Below, in pieces: positions 15,876 to 24,659 of a DNA stretch of 64,000 bases. Under the pieces are notes generated by a model. The model did not search any database, was not told where the DNA came from, and saw only the letters and a list, made by a program, of their open reading frames with translations. The first letter of the stretch is position 1, and the number at the start of each line of letters is the position of its first letter. Source of the DNA: DASYPP01 sp036006525 (lineage in GTDB: Bacteria; Gemmatimonadota; Gemmatimonadetes; Gemmatimonadales; GWC2-71-9); NCBI GenBank assembly GCA_036006525.1, contig DASYPP010000062.1, forward strand, positions 16,876 through 80,875, written 5' to 3'. A program made the position numbers and the translations under genes.

Positions 15876-16799
15876 CTAATGCGACTGTACCGGGCTTCCC
15901 GGGGTGTCGGCGCCCTCCACCGCCATTCCCATCACGTGGTACCCGGAGTCCACGTAGACCACGGTGCCGGTGATCGCGGCGGCCAACGGGCTGCAGAGGA
16001 AGGCCGCGGCATTGCCCACGTCAAACGAGTCGATTGGCTTGGGCAGGGGTGAGTTGGCGCTGGTGTACTTGATCATGGTGTCGATGAACCCGATGGCCGA
16101 CGCGGCCCGGGATGCCCAGGGCCCGGCGGAGATGGAATTCACCCGGACCCCGTGCATGCGCCCCGCTTCAAAGGCGAGGGTGCGGGTGTCTGATTCCAGC
16201 GCCGCCTTGGCGCTCGACATGCCGCCGCCATATCCCGGGATGACCCGCTCACCCGCGATATAGGTGAGCGACAGGAATGAACCGCCCGGGCGCATCAGGG
16301 GGGACAGGTCGCGGACCAGGGCCACGTTGCTGTACGCGCTCACGCTCAAGGCCGTGAGATAGCCGCTCCGGCTGGTTTGGATCAGCGGCTTCCGGACTTC
16401 GGGCGCGTTGGCGAGGCTATGGACCACGATATCGATGCACTGGGGGCCGAAATCGGCCTTCAACCGCTCGACCATCCCGTGGATGCTGAAATCGCCAATA
16501 TCCTTGTAGCGTTTGTTCTCCCGCACGTCCGCCGGCGCATCCTCCAGCACGTCATACGCCGCATCGAGCGGATAGATCCGCTCGAACGCCATCTTCCGGC
16601 CGTCGGAGAGGGTAAGGGACTCGTCGATCTTGCCGCGCTCCAGCAGCTTCTGAAAAATACTCAGCGCCGGCGGCCAACTGCCCACGCAGATGCTGGCGCC
16701 GGCTTCGGCCATGGTCTTGGCGATGGCGAAACCGAACCCGCCGTCGTCGGACACGCCGGCGATGAGGGCCCGCTTACCGGTGAGATCTATCGCGAGCAT
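15876..16799 (-). CDS. fabI: enoyl-[acyl-carrier-protein] reductase, long plant-type FabI
   Basis: A 307-residue NADH-dependent enoyl-ACP reductase. The N-terminal nucleotide loop is GVSDDGGFGFAIA. Tyr180 (LTYIAGERVIPGY), Tyr190 and Lys198 form the active site with Tyr-x7-Lys spacing (GYGGGMSSAK), and the insert KIDESLTLSDGRKMAFERIYPLDAAYD follows the first helix. Both features mark the longer plant/chlamydial type rather than E. coli FabI (about 262 residues). The enzyme completes each elongation cycle of fatty-acid synthesis. The frame is open upstream to 18047 in antisense to nothing plausible, so the ATG at 16799 is used. Confidence 0.95.
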   Translation of the reverse strand: MLAIDLTGKRALIAGVSDDGGFGFAIAKTMAEAGASICVGSWPPALSIFQKLLERGKIDESLTLSDGRKMAFERIYPLDAAYDVLEDAPADVRENKRYKDIGDFSIHGMVERLKADFGPQCIDIVVHSLANAPEVRKPLIQTSRSGYLTALSVSAYSNVALVRDLSPLMRPGGSFLSLTYIAGERVIPGYGGGMSSAKAALESDTRTLAFEAGRMHGVRVNSISAGPWASRAASAIGFIDTMIKYTSANSPLPKPIDSFDVGNAAAFLCSPLAAAITGTVVYVDSGYHVMGMAVEGADTPGSPVQSH

Positions 16800-16849
16800 G
16801 GGATCCCTTGCCTGGGTGAGGTTCCGAGGCTGGAAGATAACTGCGCCCG

Positions 16850-19417
16850 TCACTCGGTGCGCAGCACCTCCAGCGGTGTCTTGCCCAGCACCTCCAGGCT
16901 GCTGGCCAGGCCCACTGCGAGGGTCAATCCAACCACGCCGAGCGCCAGCCAGGCCAGGGCTCCCAGGGGAATCGCGAACGGCGTGTCGAACACCCATTTC
17001 ATGATCACCCATCCGGCGCCGCCCGAGAGCAGCAACGCGGTGAGCACCGCCAGGCTGCCGAGCGCGAGATACTCCACCGCGAGAATCCCCCCGATCTGCC
17101 ACCGCGTGGCACCCAGGGTCTTGAGCAGCACGCCCTCCCGCACCCGCTGATAGCGACTGGTCGCCACCGCGCCGACCAGGACCACCGCGCCGGTGGCCAG
17201 GCTGAAGAGCGCCATGAACCGGATGACCAGCACGACCCGGTTGATCAATCGCTCCAGGGAGGCCTGGATCTGGGTCAGGTCGATCGCGGTGACGTTGGGA
17301 AACCGCTCGATCACCTGGCGCTGCAGTCTCCCCAGCCCGGCAGGATCGGGCACCCGGGTCAGCACGACGTACATCTGGGGCGCGTCGCTGAGCGGTCCTC
17401 CAGGAAACACCACGAAGAAGTTGGGCTCGAAGCGGGCCCAATCCACCTTGCGCAGGTTGGCGATCCGGGTCGTAACCGGCAGGCCCTGGACGTCCCATAC
17501 CATCGTGTCGCCCACGGTGACGCCGAGCTCTCCCGCCACTTCCACCTCGACCGAGATCGGGACCACCGCGGTGTCGGCCCGCCCCGGCGTCCACCATCGG
17601 CCCAGCACAATCCGCTCGGAAGCGACGGTAGTGTCGCGATAGGTGGAGCGAAATTCCCGGCGGAAGGCCCAGCGGCCCAGCGGCTGGCCGTCTTCGCCCA
17701 CCAGGTTGGAATCCCGGAGGATCGCTGCCAGCGGGCGTCCCTTGACCGAGAGAATTCGCATGGGAACGATCGGCACCGCGGGTTGCAGGGCGTGGCCACC
17801 GGCCCGGATCTGGTCTTCGATGGTATGCCGCTGGTCGGGTTGGATGTCGAAGAACACGAGGTTGGCCCGGGGCCCGCTTGCCCCCACCCGGAATTCGTGC
17901 AGCAGGTTCGCCTGGACCAGGTAGAGAGTGCTGAGCAATACCGTTCCGAATCCCAGCGAGAGCAGGACCGAGAGGGTCTGGTTCGCCGGCCGGTAGAGAT
18001 TGGCCAGCCCCTGCCGCCACAGGTAGGGCAAGCGGCGGGGAAACCACCGTCTGAGCGCCCGGCTGAGCAGAAAGGCCGCGAGCGCCAGTGTGCCGAGTAT
18101 GATCCCGATCCCCACCGCGAAAGCCAGTCCGGAAACCAGGTTCCCGACCTGGAGCGCGGCCAGCCCGATTACGCTGGCGGCGAGCAGCAGGTACACCGGA
18201 AATTTCCAGAAATCGATGCCGGGCCGGCGTATTTCTTCAAACGGCCGGCGCAGGACCACGAGGGGGGACACCCGGCGAACGCCGAGCAGGGGCAACAGCG
18301 CGAAGAGAATCGAGACCAGGAAGCCGGTTCCCAGCCCGGTGAGCACGGCCGGCCAGGAGACCGAGAAGGCCACATCCACCGGGAGAAAATCGGCGAGCAC
18401 CCGGGGCAACGCCAGCTGCAGGATGATCCCCGCCAGCGCGCCCAGCGTGCTTCCGATCAGGCCCATGCCGCCGGCCTGGAGCAGGTAGACCAGGAACAAC
18501 TGCCCGGAACCGGCGCCAAGGCAGCGCAGGATCGCGATGGTCTCGAGCTTCCGCCGAATGAAGACGTGGACCGCGCTCGCCACGCCGAGTCCGCCCAGCA
18601 GCAGCGCGATCAGGGCGACCAGCCCGAGATAGCGGCCCAGCTGGTCCAGCGCCCGGTCCATGTTGGCCTGGTCATCAGCGACAGTGCGGACCGTGAGGAG
18701 TTCTTCGGCCAATGCCGGCCGGAGTCGATTCGCCATTGCCTGAGGATCGCCCGCGCCGATCTTGAGGTACTTCTCGTAATCGTAGCGGGATCCGGCGACC
18801 AGCAGCCCGGTGGCGGCGAGTTGCTGTCCTGCAACGTAGACGCGAGGACCAAAAGCGGTACGGACACCGACGTCGCCGGGGACGTCCACGATGGTCCCCG
18901 TGATGACGAACCTCGCCTCGCCCAGCGCCAGCGAATCGCCCGCCCGGGCGTTGAGCGCGGCGAGCAGCGAGGGATCCACGATCACGTTGCGGCCCGACTG
19001 GAGCCGCTCCCACGCCTCGCGCGGCTCGGTGCGGATCGAGCCGTAGAACGGATAGGTCCCTTCGATTCCCTCGACCTGGACCAGCCGGGTGCCCTCGGTA
19101 CGGGGCACGTAGGCCATCGCGGCAAAGCTGATGACGGTGGAGACCGAGGGGCAGGGCAGGGCGGGACAACCGGCAACGCTGTCGACCATCTTCTCTGCCC
19201 GGGGAGAAAACGGTTTATGGCCCCGCACCTGGATGTCGGCACCGAGAAGAACCCGGGCCTGCGATTGCGCGGTGCTGCGCAGGTTGTCGGTGAAGGAGTT
19301 GATGGCGACCAGCGCGGCGACTCCCACGGTCACCGAAGCGGTGAGCAGCAGCAGTCGCCGGCGCGCCGCCCGGCTTTCCCGCCACGCCATCGCCAGCACG
19401 AACTTCGTGCGATTCAC
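16850..19417 (-). CDS. ABC transporter permease of the FtsX/MacB type (COG3127-like)
   Basis: An 855-residue protein. An N-terminal helix (about 21-40) is followed by a large extracytoplasmic domain, then three clustered helices (about 255-385), an internal pair of helices, a second extracytoplasmic domain and a final group of three helices near the C-terminus. This is the duplicated FtsX arrangement of ABC permeases that act on lipids, lipoproteins or envelope substrates instead of importing solutes. The start overlaps the ATPase gene's stop by four bases. The substrate is unknown; a YbbP-like role next to an esterase is suggestive only. Confidence 0.92.
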   Translation of the reverse strand: MNRTKFVLAMAWRESRAARRRLLLLTASVTVGVAALVAINSFTDNLRSTAQSQARVLLGADIQVRGHKPFSPRAEKMVDSVAGCPALPCPSVSTVISFAAMAYVPRTEGTRLVQVEGIEGTYPFYGSIRTEPREAWERLQSGRNVIVDPSLLAALNARAGDSLALGEARFVITGTIVDVPGDVGVRTAFGPRVYVAGQQLAATGLLVAGSRYDYEKYLKIGAGDPQAMANRLRPALAEELLTVRTVADDQANMDRALDQLGRYLGLVALIALLLGGLGVASAVHVFIRRKLETIAILRCLGAGSGQLFLVYLLQAGGMGLIGSTLGALAGIILQLALPRVLADFLPVDVAFSVSWPAVLTGLGTGFLVSILFALLPLLGVRRVSPLVVLRRPFEEIRRPGIDFWKFPVYLLLAASVIGLAALQVGNLVSGLAFAVGIGIILGTLALAAFLLSRALRRWFPRRLPYLWRQGLANLYRPANQTLSVLLSLGFGTVLLSTLYLVQANLLHEFRVGASGPRANLVFFDIQPDQRHTIEDQIRAGGHALQPAVPIVPMRILSVKGRPLAAILRDSNLVGEDGQPLGRWAFRREFRSTYRDTTVASERIVLGRWWTPGRADTAVVPISVEVEVAGELGVTVGDTMVWDVQGLPVTTRIANLRKVDWARFEPNFFVVFPGGPLSDAPQMYVVLTRVPDPAGLGRLQRQVIERFPNVTAIDLTQIQASLERLINRVVLVIRFMALFSLATGAVVLVGAVATSRYQRVREGVLLKTLGATRWQIGGILAVEYLALGSLAVLTALLLSGGAGWVIMKWVFDTPFAIPLGALAWLALGVVGLTLAVGLASSLEVLGKTPLEVLRTE

Positions 19418-20082
19418 GCGGTGCTGTCGGAAACGACCCGGCCATCCATCAGCCGGATCATCCGCCTTGCCCGGCCGGCGAGATCGGAATCGTGGGTGAC
19501 CAGGACCAGCGTGGTGCCCAGCTCGCGGTTCAACTGATCCATCAGCTCGATCACGCTCTGCCCGGTCGCCGCGTCGAGGTTGCCGGTGGGCTCATCGGCA
19601 AAGAGAATCCGGGGACGGTTGCTGAATGCCCGGGCCAGTGCCACCCGCTGCTGTTCACCCCCCGAGAGCTGTGCCGGATAGTGATGGGCCCGGGCCGCCA
19701 GTCCCACCCGGTCCAGCAGTTCGTCCGCCCGGGCCCGCGCTTCCTCGCCGCGGAGTTCCAGCGGCACCTGGACGTTCTCCCGCGCGGTGAGGGTCGGAAT
19801 CAGGTGAAACGACTGGAAGACAAACCCGACCTTTTCTCCCCGCAGCCGGGCCCGCCCGTCCTCCGACAGGGTGGAGAGATCCTGGCCGTCCAGTATCACC
19901 CGACCGCTTCGGGGGCGGTCGAGGCCGGCCAGGAGCCCGAGCAACGTGCTCTTCCCGCTTCCCGACGGACCCACGATGGCCAGGAACTCACCGGCCGGGA
20001 TGCTGAAAGTGACTTCGCGCAGGACGGTCAGCTCGCGTCCCCCGGAGAGGTACACCTGGGTCAGTGATTCGGAGGTCAACAT
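19414..20082 (-). CDS. ABC transporter ATP-binding protein (MacB/LolD/YbbA type)
   Basis: A 222-residue ATPase with Walker A GPSGSGKST (38-46), Q-loop FQSFHLIPTLTARENV, signature LSGGEQQRVALARAF, Walker B ILFADEPTGNLD and switch His in LVTHDSDLA. The TARENVQVPLEL segment is typical of the LolD/MacB/YbbA group that partners FtsX-type permeases. It is translationally coupled to the downstream permease by a four-base overlap. The divergent esterase gene starts about 50 bases away; in E. coli ybbA-ybbP also lie beside the tesA esterase gene, and the same neighbourhood is seen here. Confidence 0.95.
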   Translation of the reverse strand: MLTSESLTQVYLSGGRELTVLREVTFSIPAGEFLAIVGPSGSGKSTLLGLLAGLDRPRSGRVILDGQDLSTLSEDGRARLRGEKVGFVFQSFHLIPTLTARENVQVPLELRGEEARARADELLDRVGLAARAHHYPAQLSGGEQQRVALARAFSNRPRILFADEPTGNLDAATGQSVIELMDQLNRELGTTLVLVTHDSDLAGRARRMIRLMDGRVVSDSTA

Positions 20083-20132
20083 GGCTCAATGATAACGGGA
20101 GTTTTTACTCCGGCACCCTTAGGTTCCAGGTC

Positions 20133-20822
20133 ATGAATCGACGCTGGCTCGAGACCATAACGCTCTGCGCCGCGGCATTGTTGCTCGCTCCGGCGTGTAA
20201 GAAAGAGCAGCCGTCCGCGGGTCCTCCAGCCGCGGCCCCCGCGGCCCGGCTGCCGGCCACTCAAAGGCCGGCCATCATTTTTCTGGGGACCAGTATTACC
20301 GCCGGACTCGGCGTGGACCTTTCGCAAGCCTACCCGGCGCTCATCGAGAAGCGGCTGGATTCCCTGCACCTCGACTACCAGGTGATCAACGCGGGGGTTT
20401 CAGGTGAGACTTCGGCGGGAGCCCGGCAGCGGATCGGCTGGTTATTGCGCCAGAAACCTGCCATCCTGGTGATCGAAACCGGCGCGAACGACGGCTTGAG
20501 AGGCCAGGACCCGGCATCGACCAAGGCCAACATCCAGGCGATCATTGACAGCGTGCGCGCCCGGTCGCCGGGAACCAGGATGGTGATTGCCGGCATGCAG
20601 ACCCTGCCCAACATGGGAAGACGGTATCTGGAGGAGTTCGTGCGGATTTATCCGGAGCTGGCCGAGACTAATGGTCTTCCGCTGATCCCGTTCATTCTTG
20701 AAGGAGTCGGGGGCGTGGACTCGCTCAACCAGGCCGACGGAATCCACCCCACGCCGGCGGGGCACCGGATCGTGGCGGACAATGTCTGGCGGGTGCTGGA
20801 GCCGTTGGTTACTCGCCGATAG
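20133..20822 (+). CDS. TesA-like SGNH-family lipoprotein esterase/thioesterase
   Basis: A 229-residue protein. The lipobox LAPAC lipidates Cys22; a Pro/Ala linker leads to an SGNH hydrolase domain with block I FLGTSITAGLGV (Ser54; GTS instead of GDS), a Gly block (INAGVSGETSAGA), GANDG and the catalytic pair DGIHPTPAGH. TesA/arylesterase-type enzymes hydrolyse acyl esters or thioesters in the periplasm. The ATG at 20133 is chosen because it begins the signal sequence; the longer frame to 20064 overlaps the divergent ABC gene. Its 3' end overlaps the convergent gene by 14 bases. Confidence 0.92.
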   Translation: MNRRWLETITLCAAALLLAPACKKEQPSAGPPAAAPAARLPATQRPAIIFLGTSITAGLGVDLSQAYPALIEKRLDSLHLDYQVINAGVSGETSAGARQRIGWLLRQKPAILVIETGANDGLRGQDPASTKANIQAIIDSVRARSPGTRMVIAGMQTLPNMGRRYLEEFVRIYPELAETNGLPLIPFILEGVGGVDSLNQADGIHPTPAGHRIVADNVWRVLEPLVTRR

Positions 20823-21243
20823 CCAGGCCAGGAACGTCGGTGTCTCCCCCGCCGCTACGGAGGTGCTCGCGGGCTTCTTTAGCCAGCCCCAGGTACAGCT
20901 TGTGAAATCGATGCAGTTCCTTTTCCGACAGTTCCTCCAGATCACAGAGCGCCGTGTGCGCGCCTTCATGGGACCGAAGCAGTTCGTCCAGCTTCAATTG
21001 TATCGCCTGGGTGTCCCGGTTCTGGGTATTCTGGATGAGGAATACCATGAGGAAAGTGATGACCGTAGTCCCGGTGTTGATCACCAGTTGCCAGGTATCG
21101 CTGAAATGAAACACCGGCCCGGTGACAGCCCATGCCACGATGATGGACACGGCAAGAAGAAAGGCGGCCGGATGTCCCGTCGACCGTGCCGCCAGTTTCG
21201 AGAAACGCGTGAAGAAGTCTCTACGACCCAGTTGCATCTTCAT
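20809..21243 (-). CDS. low-affinity iron permease family small membrane protein
   Basis: A 144-residue protein with two hydrophobic helices (AAFLLAVSIIVAWAVTGPVF and LVINTGTTVITFLMVFLIQ) followed by NTQNRDTQAIQLKLDELLR. The last is the hallmark of the Fe_permease (PF04120) family. The remaining C-terminus is charged and helical. Despite the name, iron transport by bacterial members is not established, and they may be small membrane regulators. It is the last gene of a leftward group with OsmC. Confidence 0.9.
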   Translation of the reverse strand: MKMQLGRRDFFTRFSKLAARSTGHPAAFLLAVSIIVAWAVTGPVFHFSDTWQLVINTGTTVITFLMVFLIQNTQNRDTQAIQLKLDELLRSHEGAHTALCDLEELSEKELHRFHKLYLGLAKEAREHLRSGGGDTDVPGLAIGE

Positions 21244-21258
21244 GAGTGACTCCTATCG

Positions 21259-21687
21259 TTATTCCAGTTTCGCATCCATTGTTACCTCGACGTTCCCCTT
21301 GAGCGCGCCCGACACCGGGCAACCGTTCCTGGCGCCCTCGGCCGCCTGCTGAAAGCCGGCCTGGTCGAGCCCTGGAACCGTGCCGCGAACCTCGAGCTGC
21401 ATCCTCGTGATCTTGAATCCATCTCCCACTTTCTCGATGGTGCATTGCGCCGTGGTCCTGATGCTGGTGGCCGGCTTGCCGGCCTTTTCCAGCCCGGCTG
21501 ACAGCGCCATGCTGAAACAGGCGGCGTGTGCCGCCGCCAACAACTCCTCGGGGTTGGTACCGCCGGTTCCCTCGAAGCGGGTGGCAAAGGAGTAGCTCCC
21601 GCCGAACGCACCGGAGCCCGCCGTGAAGCTGCCTTTGCCGTTCTTCAATCCACCGTTCCACTCGGCGGAAGCTTTGCTCGTCGGCAT
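21259..21687 (-). CDS. OsmC/Ohr family peroxiredoxin
   Basis: A 142-residue protein with the two redox cysteines of the family: Cys57 in the helix AAAHAACFSMALS and Cys123 in ARNGCPVSGALKGN. The N-terminus AEWNGGLKNGKGSF and the segment GTNPEELLAAAHA favour the OsmC branch. The enzyme reduces organic hydroperoxides, with lipoyl or other dithiols as partners. The ATG at 21687 is chosen because upstream codons do not resemble the family. Fifteen bases separate it from the iron-permease-like gene downstream. Confidence 0.95.
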   Translation of the reverse strand: MPTSKASAEWNGGLKNGKGSFTAGSGAFGGSYSFATRFEGTGGTNPEELLAAAHAACFSMALSAGLEKAGKPATSIRTTAQCTIEKVGDGFKITRMQLEVRGTVPGLDQAGFQQAAEGARNGCPVSGALKGNVEVTMDAKLE

Positions 21688-21754
21688 GATGAACACCTGT
21701 ATGTGAATGGTTATACAGCCTTCAGCTTCTCTGCACCCTGCACCCTGCACCTTG

Positions 21755-22234
21755 TCAGAGTCGCCAGGCGGCGCCGAGCGACACGCGAAAAAATGATATC
21801 CCCTCGACTCTGGTCCAGCGGCCCTCGACGTAGATCTGGGTGCCGGGCCGGGGGATGGGCTTGAAGCCGATGAACAGGTTGAAGCCGGTGCGGGTCTCCT
21901 TGCCGCCGCCAAAGTCCCGGTGGAACCAGGCGGCACCGGCGCCAAGATAGGCCAGGTCGCGGGCGCCGTGGAGGGCGATGTCTCCGTTCAATTGATAGTT
22001 GTGGTCTCCGCCCAGGGCGACGTCACCGCTGGGGCGAAGGTCAATCGCGCCGAATATCGGCATCCGGAAATACCCTCCAGCGATCCACTCGTCGTCTTTG
22101 AACTGGCGGCCGACCTGGATACCCACCTCGGGGCTCACCACCGGCCTGCTGTTCCGGCCGCCCTGGGCGTGGGCGATGGAAACGAGGAGAGCGGGGAGCA
22201 GTGAAGGAAGCAACCACCTGGCGCATCGCGTCAT
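21755..22234 (-). CDS. small exported beta-barrel candidate, unknown function
   Basis: A 159-residue protein starting with a signal peptide (MTRCARWLLPSLLPALLVSIAHAQ). The mature part alternates short amphipathic strands (VGIQVGRQF, GYFRMPIFGAIDLRPSGDVA, YLGAGAAWFHRDF, TGFNLFIGFKP) and ends in SLGAAWRL, whose C-terminal aromatic-rich strand resembles outer-membrane barrels. No named family is recognised. It begins four bases after the stop of the hybrid kinase gene and may be cotranscribed with it. A small outer-membrane protein of about eight strands is the best reading. Confidence 0.7.
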   Translation of the reverse strand: MTRCARWLLPSLLPALLVSIAHAQGGRNSRPVVSPEVGIQVGRQFKDDEWIAGGYFRMPIFGAIDLRPSGDVALGGDHNYQLNGDIALHGARDLAYLGAGAAWFHRDFGGGKETRTGFNLFIGFKPIPRPGTQIYVEGRWTRVEGISFFRVSLGAAWRL

Positions 22235-22238
22235 GGAG

Positions 22239-24512
22239 TCAGTGCCCGCTTGCATTGTTGGGGCCGAGGACCTCGCGGACTCGCTGGGCGAGATCCTGCG
22301 GCGTGAATGGCTTCTGGAGAAACTGGACGCCGGTCTCCAGCACGCCATGGCGTCCGATGGCTTCGTCGGCGTAGCCCGACATGTAGAGCACCCGCAGGCC
22401 GGGTTGTTCCCGGGACAGTCGCTCGGCCATCTCGGGGCCACTCATCCCCGGCATGACCACGTCGGTCAGCACCAGGTCCAGCGGGCCGGTATGCTCGGAG
22501 ACCAACCGCAGGGCCTCCTGCCCGTTCGCCGCTTCCAGCACGACGTATCCCTTGCTGAGGAGGACCCGTCGCGCGAGCCGGCGGACCGAGACCTCGTCCT
22601 CCACCAGAAGAATAGTCTCGGACCCCCGTGCCGCGGTGCCCAGGCCGGGACCGGTGGTCGTCGAGTCCAGCGGTGCGTCCACTCGAGGCAGGTAGATGCG
22701 GATCGCGGTCCCGTTGCCCGGCGCCGATTCTACCGTAATGTACCCGCCGCTCTGCTTGACGATCCCGTAGACCGTGGCGAGTCCCAGGCCGGTACCCTTG
22801 CCGATGTCCTTGGTGGTGAAGAACGGTTCGAAGAGGTGACCCCGGGTATGCTCGCTCATGCCATTGCCGGTGTCCGTCATGACCAGCGCCACGCACGCCG
22901 GCGGCGGATCCTTCCATTCCGCCGGGGCGTCGGCGTTCTCGGTGGAGATGATCAGCGTGCCGCCCTCCGGCATGGCGTCACGGGAGTTGATGGCGAGGTT
23001 GAGCAGGATCTGCTCCAGCTGGGTCGGATCGGCCCGGACTCTCCCCAGCCGGGGATGCGAGCGGGTGATGAGTTCGATGTCCTCGCCGATCAGCCGCGCC
23101 AGCATTCGCCGGGTCCCCTCGATGACGGTGTTCAGGTCGAGGGTCTTGGGATTCAGCACCTGGCGGCGGCTGAAGGCGAGCAGCTGGTGGGTGAGAGACG
23201 CCGCGCGGGTAGCCGCCTTGCGAATCTCCTCGAGGTCTTCCCTGGCCGACCCCACGTCCTCCAGGTCCAGGGCCAGCAGCTCGGCGGATCCCAGGATGGC
23301 GGTGAGCAGGTTATTGAAATCGTGGGCGATACCGCCCGCCAGCCGGCCGACCGCTTCCATCTTCGCGCCCTGGCGGAGCCGCGCTTCCATCTCGTTCCGG
23401 TCGGTGACATCGCGAGCCACCAGCAGGTGGCGACCCGGGAGGACGTGCGCCCTCGCGCTCAGCTCGACCTCGCGCCGGGTATGTTCATCCAGCCTCAGGG
23501 TAAAGTTTCCCTTGAACTCTCCCGCCTCGATGAACTCCGTCCATCTCTCGACCACGGGAAACTCCGGAGGGCAGAACCGGTCGATCACCTGCTGGATCAG
23601 TTGTTCCCGTGGCAGCCGGAACAGCTGGGCCGCGGCGGGATTGGCGTCGAGGAACCGGCGGTCGTCGCCGATCAGCACCATGGCGTCCAGTGCGGCGTCG
23701 AACAGCGCGCGGAACTGGCGTTCCCGCTCCAGGAGGTCCCGCTCGTTCTCCTTGCGTTCCGAGATGTCGCGGATCGTCGCCACCACGGCACGCACCGCGG
23801 ACTCGCCGAGCCGATTGACGGTGACGACCTCAAGGTGCTTCCAGCCTCCGTCCGCGCTCTTGTGGCGATACTGGCTCAGGATGGCCGCTCCCGGCCGATT
23901 CAGGCATTCGGAAAACAGTCGCATCGCCCCCGGCCTGTCCTCGGGATGGATGAAGTCGAAGAGGCTGTGCCCGATCAGCTGCTCCACCTGGTAGCCCAGG
24001 ATCGCGGTGGTGGACCGGCTGGCGTAGAGGATTGTCCCGTCCTGGCCCAGGCGCTTGATGCCGTCGGACAGGTTTTCGACCAGGGCGCGAAAGCGTTCTT
24101 CACTCTTCTGGAGTTCCTCGAAATGGAGGGCGCGGTCAATCGCGCCGCGGAGCGAGTGCTCGAGGGCGTATTCATCCAGGCGGGTCTTGTCGAGGTAGTC
24201 CGAGGAGCCGGCCAGCAGGGCGTCCAGCGTCAGGCCGTCCGCGTTCGCGCCGGTGAGGAGAATCATGGGGGCCACGCATCCGGCAGCCACTGCCGCCCGC
24301 ACCAGGTCGAGGCCGGCGCGTTCCCCGATCCGATAATCGATGAGGTAGGCGTCGAACTTCTGGCCCTTCAGCGCATTCAGTCCTTCATCGAAACGGGGCG
24401 TCCATTCCAGTTGAAACCGGTCGAAGCGGGCCGACTGGAGCAGACGCCGGGTCTGGACGAAGTCATCCTCGTTGTCGTCAATCAACAATACCCGAATGAA
24501 CCGTTCGGTCAT
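22239..24512 (-). CDS. cytosolic hybrid sensor histidine kinase: REC-PAS-PAS-HisKA-HATPase-REC
   Basis: A 757-residue soluble protein from the ATG at 24512. An N-terminal receiver (acid pocket DDNEDD, acceptor Asp59 in YLIDYRIG, Lys in DYLDKTRL) is followed by two PAS domains (about 135-255 and 260-380), the phospho-His helix GGIAHDFNNLL (His397), the ATPase domain (N-box NLAINSRDAMPEGG, DTGNGM, GKGTGLGLATVYG) and a C-terminal receiver (LVEDE, Asp684 in LTDVVMP, QKPF). No membrane segment is present, so it senses a cytosolic signal or receives phosphate from another kinase through the first receiver. No partner regulator is adjacent. Confidence 0.95.
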   Translation of the reverse strand: MTERFIRVLLIDDNEDDFVQTRRLLQSARFDRFQLEWTPRFDEGLNALKGQKFDAYLIDYRIGERAGLDLVRAAVAAGCVAPMILLTGANADGLTLDALLAGSSDYLDKTRLDEYALEHSLRGAIDRALHFEELQKSEERFRALVENLSDGIKRLGQDGTILYASRSTTAILGYQVEQLIGHSLFDFIHPEDRPGAMRLFSECLNRPGAAILSQYRHKSADGGWKHLEVVTVNRLGESAVRAVVATIRDISERKENERDLLERERQFRALFDAALDAMVLIGDDRRFLDANPAAAQLFRLPREQLIQQVIDRFCPPEFPVVERWTEFIEAGEFKGNFTLRLDEHTRREVELSARAHVLPGRHLLVARDVTDRNEMEARLRQGAKMEAVGRLAGGIAHDFNNLLTAILGSAELLALDLEDVGSAREDLEEIRKAATRAASLTHQLLAFSRRQVLNPKTLDLNTVIEGTRRMLARLIGEDIELITRSHPRLGRVRADPTQLEQILLNLAINSRDAMPEGGTLIISTENADAPAEWKDPPPACVALVMTDTGNGMSEHTRGHLFEPFFTTKDIGKGTGLGLATVYGIVKQSGGYITVESAPGNGTAIRIYLPRVDAPLDSTTTGPGLGTAARGSETILLVEDEVSVRRLARRVLLSKGYVVLEAANGQEALRLVSEHTGPLDLVLTDVVMPGMSGPEMAERLSREQPGLRVLYMSGYADEAIGRHGVLETGVQFLQKPFTPQDLAQRVREVLGPNNASGH

Positions 24513-24570
24513 GTACTGGACTATGGCGGGATAAGAGGCTCCGCGCCAGAGCAGCACAGAAACAGGACAG

Positions 24571-24659
24571 AGGACTAAGGACTAAGGACTAAGGACTAAG
24601 GACTAAAGGGCCGAGGCGGGTTAGTCCTTAGTCCATAGTCCTTAGTCCTTTGTTCTTAG
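24571..24659. repeat. split-palindrome tandem array, word AGGACTA
   Basis: The left arm (24571-24608) is five near-perfect AGGACTA units. The right arm (24621-24659) is the inverse run of TTAGTCC units with one TAGTCCA variant. The spacer is only 12 bases, so a very stable hairpin is possible. The right arm overlaps the stop codon of the small exported protein gene; the left arm is 59 bases upstream of the kinase start. Confidence 0.92.

Noticed and set aside
15876..18047. 723-residue frame that would make FabI a giant fusion
   Set aside because: The part before the ATG at 16799 is Pro/Gly/Arg-rich and lies within the permease gene in another frame; FabI homology begins exactly at that ATG.
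17783..19537. 584-residue open frame on the plus strand opposite the FtsX permease
   Set aside because: Glu/Gln/Arg-rich antisense frame with no domain; the opposite strand has a clear ABC permease and ATPase.
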